Below, in pieces: positions 50,652 to 62,402 of a DNA stretch of 64,000 bases (its first letter is position 1; the number at the start of each line of letters is the position of its first letter). The notes beneath the pieces are model-generated. The model searched no databases and had not been told where the DNA came from. It saw only the letters and a list, made by a program, of their open reading frames with translations. Source of the DNA: Dinochytrium kinnereticum (lineage: Eukaryota > Chytridiomycota > Chytridiomycetes > Chytridiales > Chytridiaceae); the NCBI GenBank assembly GCA_027604005.1, contig JADGJT010000043.1, positions 28,187-92,186 on the forward strand. Reading direction: 5' to 3'. The position numbers were made by a program, and so were the translations under genes.

Positions 50652-52201
50652 ATGCCCAGAGTGAAGAACTTGAGGCCAAAGATCGAGGTGGCCGATTTCA
50701 GACCTGCATTTGACGAGCCCTCGGGAGCCTCGGAGAATTGGGATCAGCCCCCTCACCCCCTTTCTGATGCATCAGTAGTTGCGGACGATAACATCTCGGT
50801 GGCTTCCTCCTCAGCTCTACGAAAGAAGAAGGGTTGGTCTTCATTCAGCTATATGTTCCATGTTGCTTCGTTATCCTTTTTTCTGAGTAAACCTGTAATG
50901 CCGTTGCTCATTTTTCATAGCAGCAAAGAACATCGGCAAAGGCAAGCCACTCTCAGCCTTTGGTGCCTCCATGAAGTCCACATCGACAGTAGCAACCGTT
51001 TCCGAGCAAAGCATCCCTACGACCTCTGTCTCGACTCCGGTTCCAAGCGCTACAGCATCTGAGGCCAGCTTCGTTGGTAGTTCCCAAGTTCCCTCAACTA
51101 CCGTCGCTTTTTCAACATCAGCAACGTCTCTTCCCACATTTGCTGCAGAATGTAAGATACTTTGCTATTCCTCTATCTCATTAACAACCGTCCTTAGTCC
51201 CTGGATCCGATTCAAAAGCGACGGGTGCTAAAAAGAGCAGCAAGAATAAGGATAATGACATTACACCCTCCCCACCGTCACCAATCGTGAACAGCCTCCC
51301 CTCCATCATGGACGCTGGGGAGGTTGACAAGTCGATCAATGGATTCGGAGATATGGTTCCTCCCGCCCTTCCTCACCACTATCTGGACGGCTATGGTGTC
51401 GCAGACGATGTTGATTCTTGGAACTACGCTGACTTTGAGGACCTTGAAAATGGCCCACTACTTGACGACAAGGCTAGCCACGAGACCGTTCACGAAGATG
51501 ATATGGATCCGTTTGAAAGTAACGAAGTCTTCGAGCACCCCGCCTTGGAGGAACTGGAGGCGCTGGACGGTGCTCCGGAAATTATTGAGAAGCCAAAACG
51601 CAAGAAGACCAAAGCTGAAGGCAAGAAAAAGGCTGCCAAGGCCGCGAAAGCCGGGAAGGCTGGCAAGGCCTTAAAAGTCAAAAATGGTTCTAAGAGCGAT
51701 AATGCCTCCCAAAGCCAGGTGAAGACCTTCGATCCGGTCGAGCCTGTCGAGCCTGTCGAGCCCGTCGAACCCGTCGAGAAGGAAGCTGTCATTGGAACCA
51801 TCCTTCAGTCTTCATCCCCTGTAGCCACCCTCGCCCCTGTTTCGACCAAAGCCCCTTCTATCTCTATCGATGCAGACAGTGTCACAGTTTCAAAACAGGC
51901 ACTCTTGGTCTCTGGGGCGCTTCTCGGAGTTGGCATAATGCTCATACTTATGATCACTGTCTGTGTTATGTGTTGCAGGGCTCGCGGTCGACATCTCCGA
52001 AAGATGGAACAACGAAGATGGTTTTCTGAAGGCATCTCCTCTGACGGGAAGCGCCGCAACCGCGTTCCTACTTCGCGCTCTTCCTTTATGGGGATGCGTG
52101 GCGGCAATGCGAGTATGGACGAGCGGATCTATCACGAGCTAGATGACAATGAGGAGGTTTTTGAGGCGGACGAGAAGGAGCACCGCATTGTTCATCATTA
52201 G
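50652..52201 (+). CDS. Single-pass membrane protein, unknown function
   Basis: Not recognised. Exons: 50652-50832, 50921-51151, 51198-52201; 471 aa. No signal peptide. Long Ser/Thr/Pro-rich and acidic region, then a Lys/Ala-rich block (KRKKTKAEGKKKAAKAAKAG). Next is a tandem PVE repeat (51737-51778, 9-nt units close to GTCGAGCCT, five copies), one transmembrane helix at about 372-397 (LLGVGIMLILMITVCVMCC) and a basic-then-acidic tail of ~74 residues. The layout suggests a type I-like or tail-proximal anchored protein with the ~370-residue part on one side. Cys at the cytosolic edge of the helix could be palmitoylated. Function is open. Confidence 0.83.
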
Positions 52202-52295
52202 ACTCTGCATTTTCTACTATTTCTTTTTATTTGCAACGACAACCCATTCTCCCTTGTTTTTTATTGTTATGCAATAGCCGTTCTCTCTCTTCCTC

Positions 52296-54326
52296 TCATC
52301 CGTCGTCGTCATCATCATCATCGCCGCCTCCATCATCCCCATCGTAGTACTGAAATTCGTCATCGTCCCCTTCTGCCAGATTATCATCTGAAAAGGATGT
52401 TAGGCATTTTTTTCACTTTTTCCCCCTACATGATGATCCTGTATGAATGCTTTTCAACAATTTTGAGACCTTTGACAATAAATAAAAAAAGGCATCAATT
52501 TCAAACAAATACCCTCACATCAATTTTCCACTCTAAAACAAACCTTAGCATCCACCCTAGCCGTCATCTCCGATGAATTGGCGCTGGGTAATATGAGTTC
52601 GTCAAGAAAATCGTCATCTTCCCCTCCTTGCTGCTCATCTTCATCGAAATCCAGCGGCTGAATCTCCTTTCCCTCTCGGCCAGATTGGATAATGATTTTG
52701 TTCCGAATAATGTCCTTCACATGAAGCCGAAATTCGGCCTCATACCAACCGTTTTTTTCCTATAGAAAGAAAAAATTCGAAAGATATTAATTACTCTACA
52801 TCCATGGCCGAAAACCGTCTTGTTCTCACATCATACGTTTTCCGAACACCTTTCCCACTGTTAATAAGAACAGTAACCTCTGGATCAGTGATATCGCAGA
52901 TTTGTACCGTTGCCAATCCTGTCCAGGAGGTGCCATCAAAGATGTGGGAGTTTGGCCTATATCGGCGTTTGAAGAATCTCATTAGCAGAAGTTAAAAAAA
53001 GAAAAAAAAGAAAAAAAAGAAAATGTCGCGTACGCGGTCCCACGCTCCGGTTCCTCATCTAACTTCGGCTTTGACGGCTCGCCCATGAGAGAATTCCTTA
53101 TTTTTCTCAACGGAGCAGGTTTTTTTACCAAGCGCATAAATAAAATCTGATACATTCTAGCCATTGGATCCGCCCTAGGATCATATCCATATCGAACCCA
53201 GGTGCCTTTCCAAGCACCAAACAAGATACCGTATGCCACAAAAGGTATTGCCTGTTTAAATATCTTAACATCTTGCGGAGGTAAATAGTTGCACAGTGCC
53301 AGGCGAGTCCAAACCGGCCTCTTTTCAAATAATTCCTTCACACGTTCCAAACTCTCCTTAGGTATTCTGTCCATGTACTTCAAGATAAAATCAGGCGGGC
53401 CCTTTGGCACCTCCTTATCCTGCCGCTCCAGTTTGACGAAGAAAAACTTTGGCTTTCTGTACTGATGTATCAACTGAACCTTAGCAGGCTGACCATCTTT
53501 CTCCAGAATGTTGACCTTAACATTGGGGTTTTCCCTGTACCTAGATTACAAGTTAATTGAGACAAGAATGGCATCGTATAAAGGCCATTTTTACTTACCC
53601 ATAGTTTTGAGGCCATTGGATTCGCGAGAAGGCAGGAGGGGGAAAGTTTCGGAAGGTTGTTGCGTCCTTATGGCCCCCGAAGTCGTGAGGGAACTGAAAT
53701 TGCTCCATACCAGCGACTATAGATGTGTTAAAATATACATCTATCACTTTCAAGCCATACTGTCATATTCAGCAATATGTCGGCGGAGTATCGTAACTGG
53801 ATCTGTCGGATTGGGGATAATCTGGAAGTCGGCAATAGCTGCAAACAACATTGCTGTCAGTCATAGTCACCAAAGATCATATAATAAAAAAGAGCGACGA
53901 ACAGACATCGAAATCGGCAGGTCTTTGTAACAACCCCAACAATCTCTGTCTTCACCACAAAGTCATCTTTAGGATCATGGCCTTCGGACGATCGTCGTCC
54001 CTTCTTTCGCTTCCTGGTGATCTTTAGGAGTAGGTTCGATGTGTTGATAACATCTCCAAAGATTGGATGTGAGAATGGATCATCATATCTGTATCGTAAT
54101 TCCAGGCGACCAACATCCGCTGCAAAAGCCTAACACTTGGAATGAGAATGTATGCTTCAAATTGGTCCGATGTATTTACTTTTTCGATACTTCGGCTGCC
54201 ACCCATAGTTCGAACAGCCTCTTCGTAATCCTCGACGAGACCTGGGTATTCGATAACATGGAAATTCCAGTTTGGAAGAGGAAGTAAAGGTGCGAGTTTT
54301 GTCGGTTCGTCCATCAAGGTTGACAT
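52296..54326 (-). CDS. TFC1: TFIIIC subunit 5 / TFC1-like RNA polymerase III factor
   Basis: Subunit of TFIIIC, which binds tRNA-gene A/B boxes and recruits TFIIIB. About eight exons. Seen in order: HVIEYPGLVEDYEEAVRTMG, LELRYRYDDPFSHPIFGD, TSNLLLKITRKRKKGRRS, ADFQIIPNPTDP, the triple-barrel partner region, then YRENPNVKVN, PPDFILKYMDRIP, KRPVWTRLALCNYLPP, GTWVRYGYDPRADP, YRPNSHIFDGTSWTG and EKNGWYEAEFRLHVKDII. An acidic C-terminal exon (52296 to about 52390, ending in an Asp run and TGA) fits the family, but I could not close the phase across the last intron. Translation may instead stop at 52520. Confidence 0.85.
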
Positions 54327-54532
54327 GGTTCACTTTTTGTTTTATTTTTTCAACAAGTTTTTCTCGCTGTAGAAAGAATAGTATCCTCATTCGGCATATT
54401 TCAAGCAAGAAAGAACGTAATTATTCACTCGTTCAGTTTCAGCAATCAGGCTTTAATGGAAGACAAAATAGAAAAAAGAAAGAAAAAAAAAGGTAGATAC
54501 AAAAACGTTGAGGGAAGGATGACCATAACCCT

Positions 54533-57127
54533 TTCAATAATAAACATATGCATCATCTTTTCCACCCTGCCACTCGCTAGCTGATTGATTCGGAATTTCC
54601 CTTACAATTCCCTTCGGCGCCTTTGGTCTCTAGAATAATATAACTTATTAGCTATCGTATCCTTAGAGGCAGCAGAAGACATACCCCGTCATGTGGGGGA
54701 CAGAAACACTGATAATCTTGTGTCAAAAGAATATCGTTCTTTTCTGCACATGTGACATGATAAGCCTTCACGCACTTTCCCTATGACCAGGTATTAATAC
54801 GTAAATTAGAGTGGAAACCGTACTTTATAACATTGAATGCAAGCCCCTAAATCCCTGGCTCTCCGCTTATATAGTGGCTTGCAAAAGACGCATTTCTGTG
54901 ATAACCTTAAGTACTCCTAAATGGTTCCAAACAACCATACCAATGCCCACCGATCCTTTGGGATGTTCTCGATGTTACACACGACATCGGCATCCTTTTC
55001 AGCATCATAAATCACTGTAGTTTCTGGAAGAAGTTACTTCTGACACTCAAACGTGGATGAATACCAGGAACATAGAGGGCGCATAATCTGTGAGCCCATT
55101 CTCCAGGTCTGTTTGTCTGCAGCAAATCCTCCTGGTCTTGACTTGGACACAAAATACACTATCCAAACAATTAAGAGAAATCACGCCACAATCGACTCAT
55201 TACCCTATGAATCGTTTTCGGTGCTTTTCTGCGTTCCGGTGGAGGAGTAATAGGCCTACAGTCAAATAGTGCCGCCACGTCTAGCATTACACTGTCCTTC
55301 ACACATCGGCAATATTGCGCGTTCCTTCCAAGCTCGATCCAGTTCTCCAAAGCGAAATTTACTGATTCCGCACAGTTGAATCCGAGATTAAACCCAGAGT
55401 GGTAACCTATTTTGGTCCTGTTAGCAGGCATTATGATCGAAAGGGCAGACTCCATACCGAAAGGGAACGTAATCACAAACTATTGAATCATTAATCTATA
55501 TCAAAAAATGACAACTGGTTTACCTCGCCAGCATACTGAATAAGTCGATTCACGGGTATAGACTGGCTTGCCAGCGCGTTAGGAGAAATGACACACGTCT
55601 TGTGACGTAGGAATTCAGGGCATTTCTTTTTCTCGTCGCTGAAAATTGCTACAATAGATTAATATGATCTAGCTCGGACGTCGAAACATACATCTGGCGT
55701 ATTGTTCAAATCGTCCTCGACTAGCAGTTGGGACCACGTACCACTGCTTAGGCGCCTAAAAACAAAATGAATAAATTTTTTTATTTACGCTCTATCAATA
55801 CCCCAAAATGAATATAGCTGAGAGAAGTATTAGTTAACATTATTTGACCTAGATAAAGCTTACTTTATGGAATAAAGATCCTGAATACAAGAATTAAATT
55901 TGAAGGAGTTAGGAATAAATATATATAAATTACAAAAGGACTTGCGATGATACCATATCTTCAACATGCCACGCAAATGACGCTTTCCACATCCCGAAAT
56001 ACAAATACGGCCTTTTAGAATTAGTTGGGGGGGAATGGTAGGCACAATACTTGTTAACTCCAGGCAAATCTGTCTCTAACCGATTCAGGACATTATCAAG
56101 CTTATTTAAATTCCAGCTATTTTTGAATTGGTCTCCAAAAAGGCTTCCTAGCAGATCAGCCCCGTATATAGGAGCCTTGAAAACCCTTAGATCAAGCTTC
56201 AAGAAACAATGGGAAAGCTCAAATACTCACAACGTATGTGATATTTCTCCAATAAAACCGTTCGAGTTCTTTGCAATACTCCAGCGAATATCCACTGGAG
56301 ACTTTCCGCACGTCGAAATTCACGTCCTCCCCTTCGGCGTTCAGCCCCCTTTTACGTTTCCTTACAATCTTCGTCTCTCCTTCATCGTTGACTGTTACAT
56401 CCCCCATTTCCTGCTGATCATCGTTAAGGTGGTCGTCTTCGTCCTTAATAGTGTCACTGTCTACTTTGTGAGAAGGTCTGTAATGATTGTCAGTTTACCA
56501 GCCGTTCCTGCTTCCAGCTTTTCATCCTGGGATCCCAATGAAGTCATCGTGAGAGTAGTCCGATCCACAGAATCATCGTAATCCACATCCATCTTTGCTT
56601 CGACGACTGTGGTGCATTCAGATTCATGCTGAGTCACAGAATTGGCAACTTGATGAGCTTGGGTCCTGTTTCTCTTCCTCTTAATCGCTTGAGATGGAAT
56701 GTTATTGGCCCGTCCCTCGTTATCAAACGTTGGAGACCGATGCTGAGATGATTCGGCTAGATCAAACCACCCCTGAACTAAATCCTTTCTGTCAACTCAA
56801 TCCCACCAAAAACAAAAGCGCCTCCCACAAACCTGAATAAACCCTCCTAGTCTCCATATTGACTTGTCTATATGTTCCAGGTGGTAAACCACCGCCTTTG
56901 ATTTCTTGAGTTATGGCTTTCTTGATCTGCACCTTGCGCAGGCCGGGTGTAATGTCGGGGACGAGCTCCCGCCACTCCTTGGGCGGAACCACTTTTATAA
57001 TGCCTGCGACTCGCCCGTAAGGTTCCACTGCGTTCATGAAGGTGTTGAAGTCCTTAAACTCATCGTATGTTGGTCTAAACACTGGCACCCCATTTTCCTC
57101 AAAGTAGTAGGCTGGCTCAATGTGCAT
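54533..57127 (-). CDS. KDM4-type histone lysine demethylase with JmjN, JmjC and ePHD
   Basis: Fe(II)/2-oxoglutarate demethylase, expected to act on H3K9/K36 methyl marks. About fifteen exons. JmjN at the start (PVFRPTYDEFKDFNTFM, IIKVVPPKEW), a disordered linker, then JmjC: ERFYWRNITYVAPIYGADL, YLYFGMWKASFAWHVEDM with the His and Glu iron ligands, YSINYIHFGAPKQWYVVP, FLRHKTCVISPNAL, AGEFVITFPFGYHSGFN with the third ligand His, and FNCAESVNFALENWIELG. It is followed by an extended PHD finger (CILCPSQDQED, HRLCALYVPE, KCVFCK, CIQCYKGKCVKAYHVTC). No Tudor domains or C2H2 fingers are seen. The linker holds a 35-nt intron (56464-56498). Confidence 0.9.
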
Positions 57128-57569
57128 CTTCGAGTCAAGCAAGACCTTTGAATGTGTGACTCCAAATTTCTGACAAGCGCAAACAGAGCATGCACCGTTA
57201 TTATACTACTGTATGTGTATAATTAATGGAGGCGCTCACTGGGTTTCCCTCAACCATGGAACGTTAAGCTAATGGAACAAATGCTACAAAGGTTGGGTTA
57301 AAAGCATTTATTTGTCCATTCAGTCCAGATAAAGCATCATGTACATATCATATCATCGTCATGACGACGATATTTATTGTTTAAAGTCGATGAAGCTTCG
57401 ATGCTCAATGCTAAAGTATCGTATGAGTTTGAATGCCATGTTTGGTCTCTACCTCCTCAAATTCAACAGCGAGCGTTGCGCTTGCTTTCCTTCCCACAAG
57501 CCCTCAACACAATTTTTGCTTTTATTTTTGTGTTATACAAAGGACTCCATCTGCAGGTCCTCCTTCCCA
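57128..57569. promoter_or_regulatory. Divergent promoter region KDM4 / PKA
   Basis: 442 bp between two divergent starts. CATGTACATATCATATCATCG and several ATCGT-like stretches occur near 57340-57370, but no motif can be assigned with confidence. Confidence 0.45.
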
Positions 57570-58904
<1,335 letters not shown>

Positions 58905-59164
58905 CAAAGGAAGTGGATCTTCCATCACTCTTCAACCTTCACTCATACTGCGAATACAACATTATAGATGTGCTCACCCCCTCCTTTCCTACTCGCTTAG
59001 TCTGGTGCCAGCATGCCCGATAAAGCATTTATCGAAACCCAAACACCTACGTTAACATACATAAAAAGAAAAGTCTACAAAAAGCAAATGTAATTTTCGC
59101 CTAACGTTGACTTTATATTTTTTTTCTTTATCAAGCGAACATCATTTTTACACCACTGCCCACA

Positions 59165-59944
59165 TCATTTTGCGCCTTTTGCTGCAAGGAGCTTCTGCCG
59201 CTCTAGCTCCAGCACCTTTTTCACTCTTGACACAACGTTGCTTGCCGTTGTTCCCCCACCCTTGACGTCGTTTGCCGTATATGGGGGCTGAATCTGAACT
59301 TCATCCATCACGACTATTGTTGTCCCCATCCATCTCGTCGGTAGCGTCTTATCAAGGGCATAAAACAGCTCCTGTGAAGAAGAAAAAAAACGTTACTTGT
59401 TAATATGTGACCTTAGGACAGAACTTTGGCCGGAAGCAACAAAAAGTCTAACCTGTGCATCCTCGGTCACGCCTATTCCAATCTTTGCGATTTTCCCCGC
59501 CTCAGCCTTGTGAATGGCATGTTCTCTCGCAAGAGCCTTCTCAATGGGAACATAGTTGACAGGGAAAAGTGTTTTGGGGATTGGCAAAGGAGTATGACGC
59601 TTTCCAGTGACGGCCTCAGCAAATCCATTCGCGCTTCCCTCCTTTTTTGGTGGCCCTCCCTCCGCACTTGCGTCATATGTTGAGATGGTCAGCACATCTT
59701 TGATCGTTCCAACCCTGATGATGTGGAAGTCCGGGCGAGTGGTGTTCGAAAGCAATGAATGTGACGTAGGAGCTGCACCCGAGTCGGGGGCAGCAGCGGG
59801 CGAGGTGGTGGGTTGGCTTTGGAGGACGAGGATGCCGAGAAGAGGCTCATAGGCATAAATCAGGCCTTCATGAACGGCATCGGTGACAAGAGTGACGCGA
59901 ACTTTGTTTCCGAGGACTGAAGCAGCCGCGCCCGCGCTGGCCAT
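59165..59944 (-). CDS. LSM12: LSM12-like protein
   Basis: RNA-associated protein with an Lsm-like N-terminus and an anticodon-binding (AD) domain. Exons: 59944-59453 and 59371-59165; 232 aa (human 195). Lsm part at residues ~8-75 (GNKVRVTLVTDAVHEGLIYAYEPLLGILVL and FHIIRVGTIKDV), a Ser/Pro linker, then AD motifs: PVNYVPIEKALAREHAIHKA, KIGIGVTEDAQELFYAL, RWMGTTIVVMDEVQIQPPY with the conserved I-x-PPY, and a Lys-rich end. It diverges from the next gene across 215 bp. Assignment is firm. Confidence 0.93.
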
Positions 59945-60159
59945 TGCCGTTTGTTTTGTTTTTTTCCCGATCGAAGGTGTTGGTTGGGTTCTTTGCTTGG
60001 GTGGTCCAAAGAGAAGCAGGAGAAGACCTTTCGGAGCAAAAAAAATCTGAGGTGGTGATTGGAGGGGTTGTGCTACGAACAGGTTTTTTCGCGACTTTCC
60101 ACACGTTCGACTAAACAAAACGACGAGAGACGGCCGTCTTGCGCTTTGGGGAGGGGGGA

Positions 60160-61092
60160 ATGAAGCATCACGATGGGCTCGGTGACCAAGTGCTATCGGA
60201 TGAGGATCTATCCCTGCTTCGATCGGGAATTCTTCTTACTTGCAATGCGCATCCACAGGGGCCGTTGGAGAAGTTGTTGGTGGTAAACCACAGGGAGCCC
60301 TCGCGACAAGGGACAGTGTCTGGATTCCTACCCACGCGACATCGACCACTCCCTGTGCCTCACGGATCTAGGAGAGAGAACCCAAAGTCTTATGGATTCG
60401 GCTTGTTCTATATTCAACCGTTCACAACCGAGCCCTGCAAATACTTTGACCATGAGCCTGAAGACACATCCATACATCCGTTGAACATTGACCCCGTACA
60501 TGACGATATACAACATATGGATGAATTCGACACCGAACGCACAGCGGGAAATCGATGGCTCCTGGGAAATCTCCCTTGCGGCGCCATGAGAAAGCTTCCG
60601 GAGGTGATTCGTTTTCCCTGCGCGAGACTTCCTGGTTTCAAGAAAGCCACTTTACGTCACGAAAAAAACGCATCCACATCAGCCCTGGTTTTATCTAGAG
60701 ACAAAATACCGGCTTTACCATCATCTGCCATTCGCATAAAGACAGCTAATCCTGATGCCATCCCGCCGACTCTCTTGGACCCATTCTACACTCTAAGGTT
60801 TAAGGAGACCAACATCCTCTCCGAGCCTCTTCCACGTCACGATGCGAGGCATTTAATCCCGAAACTCACTCGTGCTGGTGTAAAGTCTCCTGACGGTGGG
60901 GATGTTGATGACCTTGGGCGAGGTATACACGTGAAGAGTCCACCATCCCTTCAGTTCCCGCCTCTGCCTTGCTCCATTCCTCCGCAGAGGAAGGTTGGGG
61001 CCGTTAAGGCAGATGTGTGGGGATTATCGCGGCCGAACACTTCATCTCCCTGGAAAAATGAGGTGGAGTGGGCCACCAGGGGTTACGCTTGA
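60160..61092 (+). CDS. Conserved-looking protein of unknown function, single exon
   Basis: Not recognised. 310 aa from ATG 60160. No signal peptide, membrane helix or coiled coil. The composition is balanced, with Pro/Arg/His-rich loops. Visible blocks: HMDEFDTERTAGNRWLLGNL, PEVIRFPCARLPGFKKATL, PTLLDPFYTLRFKETNIL and the ending WKNEVEWATRGYA. The codon pattern and absence of stops over 933 nt, with clean flanks, support a real gene. Short conserved Trp/Pro motifs of this kind occur in axoneme-associated proteins, but that is only a guess. Confidence 0.7.
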   Translation: MKHHDGLGDQVLSDEDLSLLRSGILLTCNAHPQGPLEKLLVVNHREPSRQGTVSGFLPTRHRPLPVPHGSRRENPKSYGFGLFYIQPFTTEPCKYFDHEPEDTSIHPLNIDPVHDDIQHMDEFDTERTAGNRWLLGNLPCGAMRKLPEVIRFPCARLPGFKKATLRHEKNASTSALVLSRDKIPALPSSAIRIKTANPDAIPPTLLDPFYTLRFKETNILSEPLPRHDARHLIPKLTRAGVKSPDGGDVDDLGRGIHVKSPPSLQFPPLPCSIPPQRKVGAVKADVWGLSRPNTSSPWKNEVEWATRGYA

Positions 61093-61289
61093 CCATTTAT
61101 TCTTTTCATTGTGGTTAGATTATCGTTATTCATGGAGGAACTCTGTGGATGCGCGTTCTTGTGATTCTCTGCCGGATCCTCAGCCAAAGTTGGGGTTGAA
61201 AGAAAATAATGTTCTGCATTTATTTAACTGCAAATATGAAGATATATGATACATCGCAAGCTGGTGATTGAAGTAGAGGTATGGGCATC

Positions 61290-62366
61290 TTAAATCCCCA
61301 AAGCGGCAGGCCCAGTGTTGTTCATGAGGCCCTTAATCAGGCCACCCCACGTATTTGCATCGGTTGCAGTATTGAAGGCAATCTACCTATTAGATTATCC
61401 TAAAAGAGGCGGAAAGTTACCTGGAACGGGAAGGGATAGGTATCATTGTTGACGATGGGTGGCACGTGGTCCTTATTCTCGTTACATTTTTGGGTGATGG
61501 CCATGAGACATTCGTAAAGGTTTTTCTCGATCGATCTCTTTGCCTCAATCTGCTCCTTCTCCGTCTTGGATTGCGTTATTGATACGTTAACGGTCCAATG
61601 CTAATAGAGGAGGGGGGTTTTTTTAGTTGGAAATTATCTTAATGCTTCTTTTTTTTTTTTTTGGCAAAAGGCTTGTTATGACTTTTAAGGGGGGAGAAAG
61701 GGGATTGGTAGGTTACCTCCCAACAGATCTCCTCCTCTGTTTTGGTGAACCAATACTTCTTTGCCCGTCTCTCGAGAAACATGATCGCAATGGAAGTCTG
61801 CAACGGTCCATATCCTCCAGAGTAATCCAATGACTTGATGAAATTTGATATTCTCTCGTCGATCGTTTTTTCAACCTTAAGAGAAACAAACCATCATCAT
61901 TAGCAAAGCCTTCTTCCCAGCATCACATCCAAGGTAAAAAGCATTTCGAACCTCGCTATCATCCACACGTATCTATTAATTTAAAAAACAATGTCGAAAG
62001 AGTAAGCAAAGTTTTATGTTCCCCTAGTTTGCTCAGAGTATATAAAACCACATACGTAAGTCAACTCCAGGAACTCAACATCGACCTCAACAGGTTTCGT
62101 AAGAGCGAATCCGCGATGAAAGACGATGGAATGAAATAAGGCTAATGCGATGATGGTTAGCATCCATGAAGGCTCAACCACTACTATGCCACCAACCCGA
62201 AAACCACCCTTCATCCCCCAAACAACAAACAGCAAGCAAACAAACCTCTTAAAGAAGAAGCCAAATAATATCTATCCACCGGCTAAATCCAAAGCCCATC
62301 AGCTTCATCCCCAAAACCCCGCGCTTCACTCACCAATTCCAGTGTGAAGGTTAACGTTGTGGCCAT
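61290..62366 (-). CDS. ATG101: ATG101, autophagy-initiation HORMA protein
   Basis: Partner of Atg13 in the ULK/Atg1 complex; stabilises Atg13 and recruits downstream factors. Exons: 62366-62330, 62183-62056, 61972-61952, 61875-61717, 61600-61421, 61382-61290; 205 aa (human 218). Signatures: ALALFHSIVFHRGF, DVEFLELTYIRVDD, RISNFIKSL, ERRAKKYWFTKTEEEICWEH, WTVNVSITQ, then PFPFQIAF before WGGLIKGL. The WF finger (Trp-Phe) of ATG101 is represented by YWF. Exon 3 is a 21-nt microexon (IRVDDSE). The first donor was set by phase (GTGAAG). Confidence 0.92.
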
Positions 62367-62402
62367 GCTGTTCCCATCCCCCAGGTCAGAAATTTCTCAG
62401 AA
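62367..62402. promoter_or_regulatory. 36-bp divergent spacer ATG101 / LOA1
   Basis: The start codons of ATG101 and LOA1 are separated by only 36 bp in opposite directions, too short for two separate promoters and leaders. Confidence 0.65.

Noticed and set aside
52995..53025. Poly-A/G tract as mobile-element tail
   Set aside because: It is the pyrimidine tract of a TFC1 intron seen from the other strand.
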